A stretch of DNA of 64,000 bases from Apoderus coryli. Lineage: Eukaryota; Arthropoda; Insecta; Coleoptera; Attelabidae. Within the stretch, counting starts at the first letter, position 1. Each line of letters starts with the position of its first letter. The notes beneath the pieces are model-generated. The model made no database searches, had not been told where the DNA came from, and saw only the letters and a program-made list of their open reading frames with translations. The stretch is from positions 14,671,442 to 14,735,441 of the forward strand of contig OU452210.1 in assembly GCA_911728435.2 (NCBI GenBank). Direction: 5' to 3'. The translations under genes were made by a program, and so were the position numbers. Positions 13,701 through 24,955 of the stretch are shown piece after piece.

Positions 13701-13946
13701 TATTTACCCCTTATCATTTTTCGCAGATCTACCTATATGAAGTAAATGTTGAAATTTTTTTCCGAGAGTTCTTTACTATGATCTTGACGACAGCTTCGGT
13801 AAAATATCCATGGCTCAAATTTGTGATGGGACAGGAATCCGCCAAGATTTGTATGCAGTAACGAATTGTTGAATCCAAAAGTTGAGTTGATCTTGTGTAT
13901 TGACAAGATTTGGGAAAAAATATTCAATATACAATGTGTTTCAAAG
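10750..13946. other. Upstream region of cdc25, no gene recognised
   Basis: No coding frame resembles a known family. A GC-richer island at about 13320-13450 stands out from the AT-rich surroundings but matches nothing I know. In flies the string gene has a very large upstream control region, so part of this may be regulatory; nothing in the sequence proves it. Confidence 0.4.
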
Positions 13947-14206
13947 GATGACCATACGCGGGTAAACGGGGGGGACTTTTACTTATAACCTAATTTTTAA
14001 AATACAGTTTGCTAACGAAAAGTTTTTCAAAATTTTATTAATGCATTTTTTGAAAACCTTTAAGTTTTTCGAGAAAAAACAAGTATGCCTTTTTTATGTA
14101 GAAAACTTTATTTTATCACATTTTTGAGACAAATGGAATAAAAGTCACAAGAAAAAAAATTAGGTTATAATTAAGGGTCCCCCCCGTTTACCCGCCCATG
14201 GTCATC
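13947..14206. mobile_element. MITE with GC-rich terminal inverted repeats of about 50 bp
   Basis: The left end starts GATGACCATACGCGGGTAAA followed by a run of seven G, GAC and TTATAACCTAA. The right end is its reverse complement (TTAGGTTATAA, a C run, GTTTACCCGC, CATGGTCATC). Two differences in the outer 25 bases and a few further in. The interior of about 150 bases is AT-rich and non-coding. I could not identify a clean target duplication. Confidence 0.7.
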
Positions 14207-14334
14207 TTTTTTTATTCAATTCCATGTCAGTTTACGACATTTAGCTAGGTGAATAAATATTTGATTAATTCATCTGAATTCGTTTCGAAACTATTTCAAA
14301 AAAATCTTCCTCAGGCAGTCATCTTTGTAAATAA

Positions 14335-15118
14335 GGCCTTGGTTTGGTATCAGACGCTATCATACAGGACCTAATCAAGACCTAAAAAACTATCCTTAAT
14401 GACCATTCCGAAGAATGTCGTTTGGCATGCAAATAGCCCTTCATAATATCGTTGTCCTGCGTAAATTTCACGACCCCATTATTAGGAAAACAGATTTCAA
14501 TTTTTTGGGGCTTTGGTTTGGTATCAGACGCTATCATGCAGGACCTAATCAAGACCTAAGAAACTATCCTTAATGACCATTCCGAAGAATGTCGTTTGGC
14601 ATGCAAATAGCCCTTCATAATATCATTGTCCTGCGTAAATTTCACGACCCCATTATTAGGAAAACAAATTTCAATTTTTTGGGGCCTTGCTTTGGTATAG
14701 GACGCTATCATACAGGACCTAATCAAGGCCTAAGAAACTATCCTAAATGACCGTTCCGAAGAATGTCGTTTGGCATGCAAATAGCCCTTCATAATATCAT
14801 TGTCCTGCGTAAATTTCACGTCCCCATTATTAGGAAAATAGATTTCAATTTTTTGGGGCTTTGGTTTGGTATAGGACGCTATCATACAGGACCTAATCAA
14901 GACCTAAAAGACTATCCTTAATAACCATTCCGAAGAATGTCGTTTGGCATACAAATAGCCCTTCATAATATCATTGTCCTGCGTAAATTTCACGACCCCA
15001 TTATTAGGAAAACAGATTTAAATTATTTTGGGCCTTGGTTTGGTATAGGACGCTATCATACAGGACCTAATCAAGGCCTATGAAACTATCCTTAATGACC
15101 GTTCCGAAGAATGTCGTT
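14335..15118 (+). repeat. Satellite A: tandem array, 174-bp monomer, about 4.5 copies
   Basis: The landmark GACGCTATCA recurs at 14353, 14527, 14701, 14875 and 15049, always 174 bases apart. Each full monomer carries AACTATCCTTAATGAC, GTCGTTTGGCATGC, AAATAGCCCTTCATAATATC, ATTGTCCTGCGTAAATTTCA, CCCCATTATTAGGAAAA and TTTCAATTTTTTGGGGC, or close variants. Monomers differ by only a few bases. The array stops abruptly after AATGTCG in a T run at 15118. Confidence 0.95.
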
Positions 15119-16040
15119 TTTTTCATGATTAGACGTCCTCAATTCGCTCACAAATTTTGACCACCTATTTTAGAAACTCCTTTCTAATTAAATTAACCCC
15201 CCATCCCCCCTACCTCTCTCTAAAATCGGTTTTCCCATAAATTCTTCATTTCCATATCTAACAAAAAATAAAAAAAAAAGAACAAACCTAAATTACAATA
15301 AAAGCAAATAAAAAATAAATGGTATTACTTCTTCTTCTTTTGCTTGTTCTTTTTCTACAATTTAATCTTATTCATATGGTGTAAATAGGGGTGTTCCCAT
15401 CAGCATCCCATTTGAAGTTTTCCTGTGTAGTTCTATATTCGATTGTTCAAATTGGTTCCGGAACTACCTGAGTCGGAAGTTTTTGGCGGCTGATTGTTGG
15501 AATAAAAACGTTAAGAGAACAGTTGTGCAGTGACGTACGAAGCACTTTTCATAAAGGTTGCTTTAACAAATATTTTAAGTAAATTACCATTTTTGACAAG
15601 TTAGTATAGGTTTCTCCGTCATAAAATTCAGGTAAAATGTGTAGATAGTCCAAAAATATATTTTGTTCACTAGTAAAAGCTTAAAAAGAAATAACAAATG
15701 TTCAAACCTAGATCTACACCTCTGTGTTTACTTGATGATAATACAAGAGGGTTAGTTTAGTTACTTCTATAATATCAGGCAGCTGTTCCTTTAAGTTAAC
15801 GTTCAAGATTGGCAAATCTTTACAGAAGGGTGCGCTTCTTCATGACAATAAGGCACGAGCTACAAATACAATAAGGGAATCTGTTGTGTAATTCGTATAT
15901 AGTATCCCAAAATGTTTAACATTTTATAGTAGGGGCGATATGGGGTTGATATTCGTTAAATATTTTTTTGACTTTTTTCAATCAAAGATGATCGTTCGTT
16001 ACTTATGGAAGCTGAACGTTTTACACTCTAAAAAATACTA
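15119..16040. other. Unique-looking AT-rich spacer between satellite A loci
   Basis: I see no gene, element ends or tandem repeat here. Confidence 0.4.
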
Positions 16041-16358
16041 ATTATATGATTGTCCTGCGTAAATATCTTGACCCCATTATTAGGGAACCAAATTTCAATT
16101 TTTTGGAGCCTTGGTTTGGTATAGGACGCTATCCTACAGGACCTAATCAAGACCTAAGAAACTCTCCTTAATGAGGCAGCCTCCGCATGTAATTTGGCAT
16201 GTGATAGCCCTTCATAATATCATTGTCCTGGGTAAATATCACGACCCCATTATTAGGGAACCATATTTAAATTTTTTGGAGCCTTGGTTTGTTATAGGAC
16301 GCTATAATAATATGATTGTCCTGCGTAAATATCTTGACCCCATTATTAGGGAACCATA
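16041..16358 (+). repeat. Diverged satellite A copies
   Basis: Two partial, rearranged monomers. ATTGTCCTGCGTAAAT, CCCCATTATTAGGGAACCA, TTGGAGCCTTGGTTTG and TAGGACGCTAT appear twice or three times, but CAAATAGCC has become GTGATAGCC and the region before the core is altered (GCAGCCTCCGCATGTAATTT). A third truncated unit ends at 16358. Confidence 0.85.
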
Positions 16359-18340
16359 GTGGTTTCATAGAAGGAGCGCGATAGGAACTGATAGTCCAGT
16401 AGGTAAATTGGCCTTCACGTGTGAGGAGAGAGAAGAGAATTCAAGCTACAAAAAAGCATTCCAATTTCATCACTTTTTCACAGTTCCTGGTACATTATAC
16501 TACGATTTTTTTATTTTAAATCAGCTGATATCTTATTCCATATTATATATCAATTTCCTATTAGTATAGTGGTTAATTTTAACAGATTTGTGGTTTCCTG
16601 TCAAACTATCTTCGTGAGATTAGAGTTATAAGCGAATTAATTACTATATTTAATTTTTAGAATGTTTTCTGCTGTTTATTGCCCTGTTCGTTTGGTTATA
16701 CCTCCCGCATCGTTAATAGAATAATATACAAAGGGATGGTTTTGCATTGGGTGAAAATTTCAAATACATTGATTTGATATTACGATAGATATTTAAAAAA
16801 AAAGAGATGGAAAAAAGGGTTTTTGATTTTTTGAGATATTTACCATTTTTTTTAAAATATTTCCAAAACTACTGAAACACATGGGAAAAAGAGTTTTATT
16901 ACTTTTTCCCCTCGGAGTTTACATTAACAATATTACATATTTAGCCCAGTAGTAGTACCTACTGTTGTTGTATGTTACTTTTTTTTATAGCAAGCCCTAA
17001 TTTAACACAAATTTATTAACCTTATTTAAATATTTTTTTTAGTGTACCTTTGAAACTGCCGAACCTGATAACGTTATAGTTTGCCTTTATGCCTACGTAC
17101 GTGTATGTTGATATATTATAATCAGCTTCATCATTATAGTCCATACGCCAAGATCAACTTTCTGTCTATTTTGGTTTTGAGTCGTAGGATTTTACTTGGG
17201 CCTCTCGATTACAATATTTATTAATGATTTTCTTTTATTTTAGTGCGAAATAGCTAGATAAAATTCGTTAGTATTTGTCCTTGTAATACAATGCCAAGTG
17301 CCAGTGAAAATCCAAATTTGCTTCCTTAATTTTTTACTAGAAGTATATAATGACATTAAACCTGTTTAGGTTTATAAAAAAAACTTAGTCAATACTGTAA
17401 TAACAATCTTAGACTAGAATAAGAAAAAAAATAAAAACATCTGAAGATTTTAGAAAATTATAGGCGAGTGATACCTTAAGCGCTTAAATTGGCTGTTAGC
17501 TTAGTGCCTATGGTTGTAACAGACAAATTTTATCAGGCTGTACCTTGTGCTAGGTGCAGGCAGACTCAGATCTCCATCTCACATCAAGAACTTGCATCCG
17601 CTACGATGCGATGGTGCCTTGCTCTGGAAATGATCGCCTACATATTGTCTACACATGAAACGTACGCAGTGTTTATTGTTTTCATAAATAATTTGGTATG
17701 TATATTTTGTTACTTTTTTATTCATTTTCTTCCTTATGTAGTTACTATTAAAACGATGCGTCTTTTTTCCTTTCAACGAAAACGATTATAAAGCAAATTG
17801 GATTTTAAACAACGCCCGCGCATATAGCACAAAATTGAAATTGTAATTTATACTCATATTATTTCAAAAACAATAAACGTAAAATTGAGATGCGAGGCTC
17901 GACAATTTTCTGATAGCTATTAAATTCAAATTTAAAAAATACAAATGAGTAGGTACCTTACCTTAGCTACGGAGAATGGTGTGCCGCATGTACAATGAAA
18001 CAAATGGTAAATTGAAGCTTATTTTCACGTAGTAAACTTAAATCTGTACTTTAAGTTGCCGCACATGACCATTCTGCAATTCTAAATTTGCATCATGCCA
18101 TTATTGTTTTGTATACGTACTTATATACAGGGCTGTATCTTAGACGCCTTCAGTATTCAATACAAAATTTTTGGACTAGAACTTTTTTGATAGCCCTCCA
18201 TAAATTTGGGCTAGAAACATTCTTGAAGGAAAATACATTTACAGTATGGATGACTTCCTTGTTCCTCTCATTTTTTGAGGTTAGGATACAAATTATAGTC
18301 GTTGGCAGGGTTGATAAAAATCACGATAAAAAAAAAATAG
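16359..18340. other. Non-coding stretch, nothing recognised
   Basis: The open frames on both strands at 17489-17791 overlap one another and belong to no family I know. The piece at about 17500-17670 is richer in GC than its surroundings. No repeat structure is visible. Confidence 0.35.
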
Positions 18341-18343
18341 TAC

Positions 18344-20790
18344 AATTGTAACCGTCATTTGCAGTTCACAAACTTTTTACGAAATTTCGTAAAAAAATTG
18401 GGAAATCCCAAAATTTAAAAGAAAAGTAGGACGTGGCCCGCCTCCGCTTTCCTAATATCCTCTGGTAAAAAAAACTAAACTAAGATGCTACCGTGACAAT
18501 TGTAAACGTCATTTGCAGTTCACAAACTTTTTACGAAATTTCGTTAAAAATGGGTGAATTTGAATTTTACGAAATTTCGCAAAAAAGGCTAAATGTAAAA
18601 TTTCGTAAAAAGTTTGTACCTACATTTACGTACACATTTTTTGCGAAATTTCATAAAAAACTAGAAATTTACAAACTTTTTACGAAATTTCGTAAAAAAA
18701 TGTGAATAACCAAAATTTGCACTTTTTTACCAAATTTCGCAAAAAAAAAACTCTAAATTTACAAACTTTTTCGAAATTTTGTGGAAAAACTGTAATAATA
18801 ACCAAAATTTACACTTTTTTACGAAACCTCTAAAAAAATCTGTAAATTTACAATTTATTTACGAAATTTCGTAAAATAATGTGAATAACCAAAATTTGCA
18901 CTTTTTTACGAAATTTCGCAAAAAAAAAACTCTAAATTTACAAACTTTTTCGAAATTTTGTGGAAAAAGTGTAATAATAACCAAAATTTACACTTTTTTA
19001 CGAAACCTCTAAAAAAAAACTGTAAATTTACAATTTATTTACGAAATTTCGTAAAATAATGTGAATAACCAAAATTTGCACCTTTTTACCAAATTTCGCA
19101 AAAAAATAAATAAATTTACAAACTGTTTTCGAAATTTTGTGAAAAAAGTGTAATAATAACCAAAATTTACACATTTTTACGAAACCTCGCAAAAAACTGT
19201 AAATTTACAAATTTCTTTCGAAATTTTGTGGAAAAAGTGTAATAATAACCAAAATTTACACTTTTTTACGAAATCTCGCAAAAAAAACTGTAAATTTACA
19301 AATTATTTACGAAATTTCGTAAAATAATGTGAATAACCAAAATGTACACTTTTTCAGTAAAGAGTTTGTACATTTTGTTTGCGAAATTTCGTAAGTGTAA
19401 ATTTGGATTCACACTTTTTTACGAAATTTCGCAAAAAAAGCTAAATGTAAAATTTCGTAAAAAGTTTGTACCTACATTTACGTACACATTTTTTGCGAAA
19501 TTTCATAAAAAACTAGAAATTTACAAACTTTTTACGAAATTTCGTAAAAAAATGTGAATAACCAAAATTTGCACTTTTTTACCAAATTTCGCAAAAAAAA
19601 AAACTCTAAATTTACAAACTTTTTCGAAATTTTGTGGAAAAACTGTAATAATAACCAAAATTTACACTTTTTTACGAAACCTCTAAAAAAATCTGTAAAT
19701 TTACAATTTATTTACGAAATTTCGTAAAATAATGTGAATAACCAAAATTTGCACTTTTTTACGAAATTTCGCAAAAAAAAAACTCTAAATTTACAAACTT
19801 TTTCGAAATTTTGTGGAAAAAGTGTAATAATAACCAAAATTTACACTTTTTTACGAAACCTCTAAAAAAAAACTGTAAATTTACAATTTATTTACGAAAT
19901 TTCGTAAAATAATGTGAATAACCAAAATTTGCACCTTTTTACCAAATTTCGCAAAAAAATAAATAAATTTACAAACTGTTTTCGAAATTTTGTGAAAAAA
20001 GTGTAATAATAACCAAAATTTACACATTTTTACGAAACCTCGCAAAAAACTGTAAATTTACAAATTTCTTTCGAAATTTTGTGGAAAAAGTGTAATAATA
20101 ACCAAAATTTACACTTTTTTACGAAATCTCGCAAAAAAAACTGTAAATTTACAAATTATTTACGAAATTTCGTAAAATAATGTGAATAACCAAAATGTAC
20201 ACTTTTTCAGTAAAGAGTTTGTACATTTTGTTTGCGAAATTTCGTAAGTGTAAATTTGGATTCACACTTTTTTACGAAATTTCGCAAAAAAAGCTAAATG
20301 TAAAATTTCGTAAAAAGTTTGTACCTACATTTACGTACACATTTTTTGCGAAATTTCACAAAAAAAACTATAAATTTACAGACTTTTTTCGAAATTTTGT
20401 GAAAAAAGTGTAATAATAACCAAAATTTACACTGTTTTACAAAATCTCGCAAAAAAACTGTAAATTTACAAATTATTTACGACATATCGTAAAATAGTGT
20501 GAAGAACCAAATTTGCACTTTTTACCAAATTTCGCGAAAAAAAAACTATAAATTTACAAACTTTTTTCAACATTTTGTGAAAAAAGTGTAATAATAACCA
20601 AAATTTACACTTTTTTACGAAACCTCGCAAAAAAAACTGTAACAGTACAAACTATTTACGAAATTTCGTAAAATAGTGTGAATAACCAAAATTTACACTT
20701 TTTTACGAAATTTCGCAAAAAAAGCTAAATGTAAAATTTCGTAAAAAGTTCATTTACACATATTTTGCGAAAAAAAAATAGGACGTGGCT
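18344..20790. repeat. Palindromic satellite array with an 852-853 bp higher-order repeat
   Basis: Dozens of variants of the 18-bp palindrome TTTACGAAATTTCGTAAA (also as GCGAAATTTCGC or ACGAAATTTCGC) alternate with short linkers such as TGTGAATAACCAAAATTTGC and CTGTAAATTTACAA. A higher-order unit is visible from the landmark CTAAATGTAAAATTTCG at 18589, 19441 and 20294 (spacing 852 and 853), with a truncated unit at 20725. Both edges carry TAGGACGTGGC (about 18427 and 20779). The start (ACAATTGTAA, CGTCATTTGCAGTTCACAAA) is duplicated at 18344 and 18498. The 71-codon open frames repeated inside are by-products of the repeat. Confidence 0.93.
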
Positions 20791-23700
20791 TTCGTAAAAA
20801 TCAGATCTGTTGGTCGGCGAGTTTTCACCCCTGGCTTGTAATGTACAACTCAGCGAAGGTACAAAATCCGATAAATATCGTCATCCCTTTGAGCTTTGGT
20901 TTGCTCATTCGATTTCGGTAAAGTGGAGAGGTTATTTTCAATATGAATCAAAGTGTCAGTACAATGATCGCAATCTATATAGCTACTTTTTCAATGTTAA
21001 CGTTAATGAATAATTAGGTCGAATATTACGTATAAAAAAAATGAAGAATTCAATAACATTCCATAACAAAAAACAAGCTTCTTGCACATGTGTTATCCTA
21101 AATAAATTTTTATTAAAAAACTTGTCTACTTGAATGTAAACAGGAATAATTAGTAAAACACACATGTGTTTAGACAATAATTATGTTTACATTTAACTAG
21201 TTGAGCTGTTAGGCATTTACTTAAGTTAGAAAGTCTTAAATGCAAAATTAAAACAATTTTATTAAGAGCTGAGATTTTAAAGAAATTAGAGCATAGATTT
21301 TACAGTACCTAAATTTATTAGTTTTACATGATTTAAGTTTAAAACAAACACCTCCTCTTCAATATCATCATGTGCTTTCTTTATTGTAAATAATTTGCAA
21401 AGTACGTCCCTGTCTGTTTTACTAGTTATGGGTAAAATAGATATTATAGAAGTTATAGAACTAGAATTTTTCCCGGCTATCCGCATAGTTACCAATGAGA
21501 GGCAAAAAGTTTTCGCGCCAATATCTTTCTATATAGGTACCTATCTGGTTTCTCTCAAGTAGCAACAGAACCTGATAATGTTACTAATTGTATAAACAGA
21601 AAAAGCATAATATCACTTAAACTCACAAAAATATACCCCATTTCACATTTATTTATACGGGGTGTTCCCATAGTAATTATTTTCATGTCTCAATTTCAAT
21701 TGACAATAATTACATAGACTCTTTTTGTTATTCATTAGGTAGGTATTTGCGTTAGTATTCATGAGATAAAAGATGTTAAATAAGTTTAGCAATGTTAGAT
21801 ACAATGAACTGAAGTTATGCTAAATCCATCGTTTTTCTTCGTGACATACATTTCAAGTATCATAAGAAAGAAAAAATAAGTAACTAATTTGTTCATAACT
21901 TGTTAAATCACTTCCGTCTGTTGTCGGATTCCAATAATAATGAATCAATAATTACTAAAGTTCCTTCATCACTTTCCAAGAATACCACTAGCAACATACG
22001 AGGATAGATAAAACGAGGACTCTATTTTGTCAAGCACCCCATGAGACAAAGTAATTCAAATAAATACACATTGTGTTTAAATTGACTATACCACGCAAGT
22101 GAATTTTCAAAGACGCACATACACGAATATCTCAAATTACCTTGGTCGATATCGTGACCAAAGGTGTGCAATTGCTCACATAGTAAAGCGAAAGTAATAC
22201 CTGTAGAACTACTTACAGACTTGTAAGTTCTCACAGATTTCAGCAAATAGTCATTAGTTATTCCTTTTTGTGCTTTTTGAACAATCAAATGTTTTTTTGT
22301 GCTTGGGAATACTCTAATACCCTTTGATTCCTCTAATTTTAACATATTGATGTATTGTGTCTCTCCGTTGTATTTTTAAAAGGCGATTTGTTTTGTAAAT
22401 TTTTGTAAATACTCGTGAGACAGAAATTTAATAAATTTTGAATAATTATAATGAAAAAAAAAAAATGAAAACAAATCTGTCAGATAGGTAAGATAACCGA
22501 GATAACGAATGCCTCCAAAAAGTGTAAAATTTCAGTTTCCTTTATTTCCTAAAGTTTTTAAGTTATCAAAATGCAGTTTCCGCGATGGAATTTGTCTCGA
22601 AAAATTAGTTTCAGAGATACCCTGGTGCACAAAAGGATGTAAATGATTTTTACTTCTAGTTTTACTTATCAACTTTTTATTTTAGCAAGTGTTCAAAATC
22701 TTAGCCTTCTGATTCCATACAGTCATAGACGTTTTGTTCAATGCGGTCTAATGTTCCCATATTCATCAATAATCGGTTGACGTAAATTGTTTAGAAACGG
22801 TTGTTGAGTTTTACAAATTTTACTTTTAAAAAAACTAAAGGATTTAAATGTAAATGAACATTTCTCAAGCTAATCAAAATGCATCCCAGTTTCGCTAAAA
22901 AATGTCCCCCTCAGGAACAAAATTGACATTCTTGACAAGGCCTCTGTTTCGTTTGAAGGGTACATCCTTCCGAGTGTTCCTTACCACTGTGTATGTTTGA
23001 ACTTTAAAGTTTTGCGCCATAGACCGTTTATTTGGACATCATCTATCACTATAGGGTGTGTTATCAGAAATACCGATAATATATTAATTCTAGCTTTAAC
23101 AAAAAAGTATTTGGTATTGTCAGAATTTATATGAAAATTATACATCCCTTGAACCACCAACAGCGTTGGTGGTATGCCTCGGATTACCCACACAGAGACA
23201 AGTATCGTGTGAAATTTCTGTGTAAACCCATAAGAAAGCCTATGAGGGTATTACGTTTACGTATATATAGGTATATATACGTCTTGTGGATATAATATAC
23301 CTTTACCGGCCCGAAGAGACCCTGACAGGAAATGGTATATAGAATATTTTTTAGGAACTTGACGACCTTATTGAATTCTCAAAGCAGGTTGTAAAAATCA
23401 CTGTTTTATGTACGTACAAGTGCTTTATTTGCTTCAGTTATTGCCATTGAAAAACATTTTTCGGTAAATCTTTTTCATATAATCAGTCAATAAAGATAGC
23501 CATATCATATTTATTGTATTATATGTTTATGCTACTTTTCTTCTATTCATCAAAACTGTGCATCGGACCATCCGTTATATTATAAGTTGGCGCCAAATTC
23601 CTGATTTTAAATTCTTTATATAACACGTATCTCAGAAAAGATTCCATATAGCAGAACCGTAACCAGCCCATGATTCAAACCGCATTAATATATTTCCTTC

Positions 23701-23985
23701 AAAGGTAATAATTACATTGATGCATTTACTTAAATAAAATAAAATTTCACAACCTTGAATAATTGTAATCACATTTATAACTATAATTTAAATTCAAACG
23801 TTTGTATATCTATACTTATTGATCAACTATAGCGAACATCTTCAATATAACAGAGTCCCTAAGAAATCTTCTCTAAATATCGACATTTATAAGAACTAAG
23901 GAATAATTAAATGCAATAAAACCAAAAATATCATCCCCTCATACAATATTTGTCTTTGATATCCCAGAACATTATTTGATAATCA
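20791..23985. other. Non-coding stretch, no gene recognised
   Basis: Minus-strand open frames at 21286-21495 and 22022-22345 have fairly normal composition but match no family I know and have no convincing splice partners. TATACGGGGTGTTCCC near 21655 resembles the element ends listed elsewhere in this window. Confidence 0.35.
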
Positions 23986-23989
23986 TAAG

Positions 23990-24672
23990 GCAAGCAAAAA
24001 ATTTCTTGATGCTTTTGCTCAATATTTGACTATAGAACGCTATCATTCAATCCCTAAGAAACTATCCTTAATGACACTGACTGCGCATGTCGTTTGGCAT
24101 GCAAATAGCCCTTCATAATATCATTGTCCTGTCTAAATTTCACAACCCTTCAGGCAAGGAAAAAATTTCAATTTTTTGATGCTTTTGCTCGGTATTGGAC
24201 TATAGAACGCTATCATTCCAGCCCTAAGAAACTATCCTTAATGACACTGACTGCGCATGTCGTTTGGCATGCAAAGAGCCTTTCATAATATCATTGTCCT
24301 GTCTAAATTTCACAACCCTTCAGGCAAGGAAAAAATTTCAATTTTTTGATGCTTTTGCTCGGTATTGGACTATAGAACGCTATCATTCCAGCCCTAAGAA
24401 ACTATCCTTAATGACACTGACTGCGCATGTCGTTTGGCATGCAAATAGCCCTTCATAATATCATTGTCCTGTCCAAATTTCACAACCCCTCAGGCAAGGA
24501 AAAAATTTCAATTTTTTGATGCTTTTGCTCGGTATTGGACTATAGAATGCTATCATTGCAGCCCTAAGAAACTATCCTTAATGACACTGACTGCGCATGT
24601 CGTTTGGCATGGAAATAGCCCTTCATAATATCATTGTCCTGTCTAAATTTCACAACCCTTCAGGCAAGGAAA
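23990..24672 (+). repeat. Satellite B: tandem array, 170-bp monomer, about 4 copies
   Basis: GAACGCTATCA (GAATGCTATCA in the last) recurs at 24035, 24205, 24375 and 24545, exactly 170 bases apart. It shares AACTATCCTTAATGAC and the core CGTTTGGCATGCAAATAGCC / CTTCATAATATCATTGTCCT with satellite A. It differs elsewhere (GACACTGACTGCGCATG in place of GACCGTTCCGAAGAATG; CCCTTCAGGCAAGGAAAAAA in place of CCCCATTATTAGG). Confidence 0.95.
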
Positions 24673-24955
24673 ACCAAGGCCCCAAAAAATTGAAATCTGT
24701 TTTCCTAATAATGGGGTCGTGAAATTTACGCAGGACAATGATATTATGAAGGACTATTTGCATGCCAAACGACATTCTTCGGAACGGTCATTAAGGATAG
24801 TTTCTTAGGTCTTGATTAGGTCCTGTATGATAGCGTCCTATACCAAACCAAGGCCCCAAAAAATTGAAATCTGTTTTCCTAATAATGGGGTCGTGAAATT
24901 TACGCAGGACAATGTTATTATGAAGGGCTATCTACATGCCAAACGACATCCAGAA
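24673..24955 (-). repeat. Satellite A in inverted orientation, fused to satellite B
   Basis: Immediately after GGCAAGGAAAA the sequence becomes the reverse complement of satellite A (CCAAGGCCCCAAAAAATTG, CCTAATAATGGGGTCGTG, ACGCAGGACAATG). It runs for about 1.6 monomers to CCAAACGACAT at 24945-24955. The last unit has the variant core GGCATGTAGATAGCC when read on the minus strand. Confidence 0.93.

Noticed and set aside
13990..15118. CRISPR-like impression of regularly spaced repeats
   Set aside because: These are contiguous 174-bp satellite monomers in eukaryotic DNA, without unique spacers or cas genes.
17489..17791. Overlapping open frames on both strands in a GC-richer piece
   Set aside because: Both strands are open over the same bases with no family signal; neither can be preferred.
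18493..20413. Repeated 70-72 codon open frames with almost identical lysine/phenylalanine-rich peptides
   Set aside because: They lie wholly inside the palindromic satellite and repeat with its 852-853 bp period; they are translations of the repeat.
21505..21525. TTTTCGCGCCAAT as an E2F-regulated promoter
   Set aside because: No credible gene starts beside it; such GCGC words recur in non-genic parts of the window.
22022..22345. 107-codon minus-strand open frame of fairly normal composition
   Set aside because: No recognisable motif, no convincing exon partners, and surrounded by repeats.
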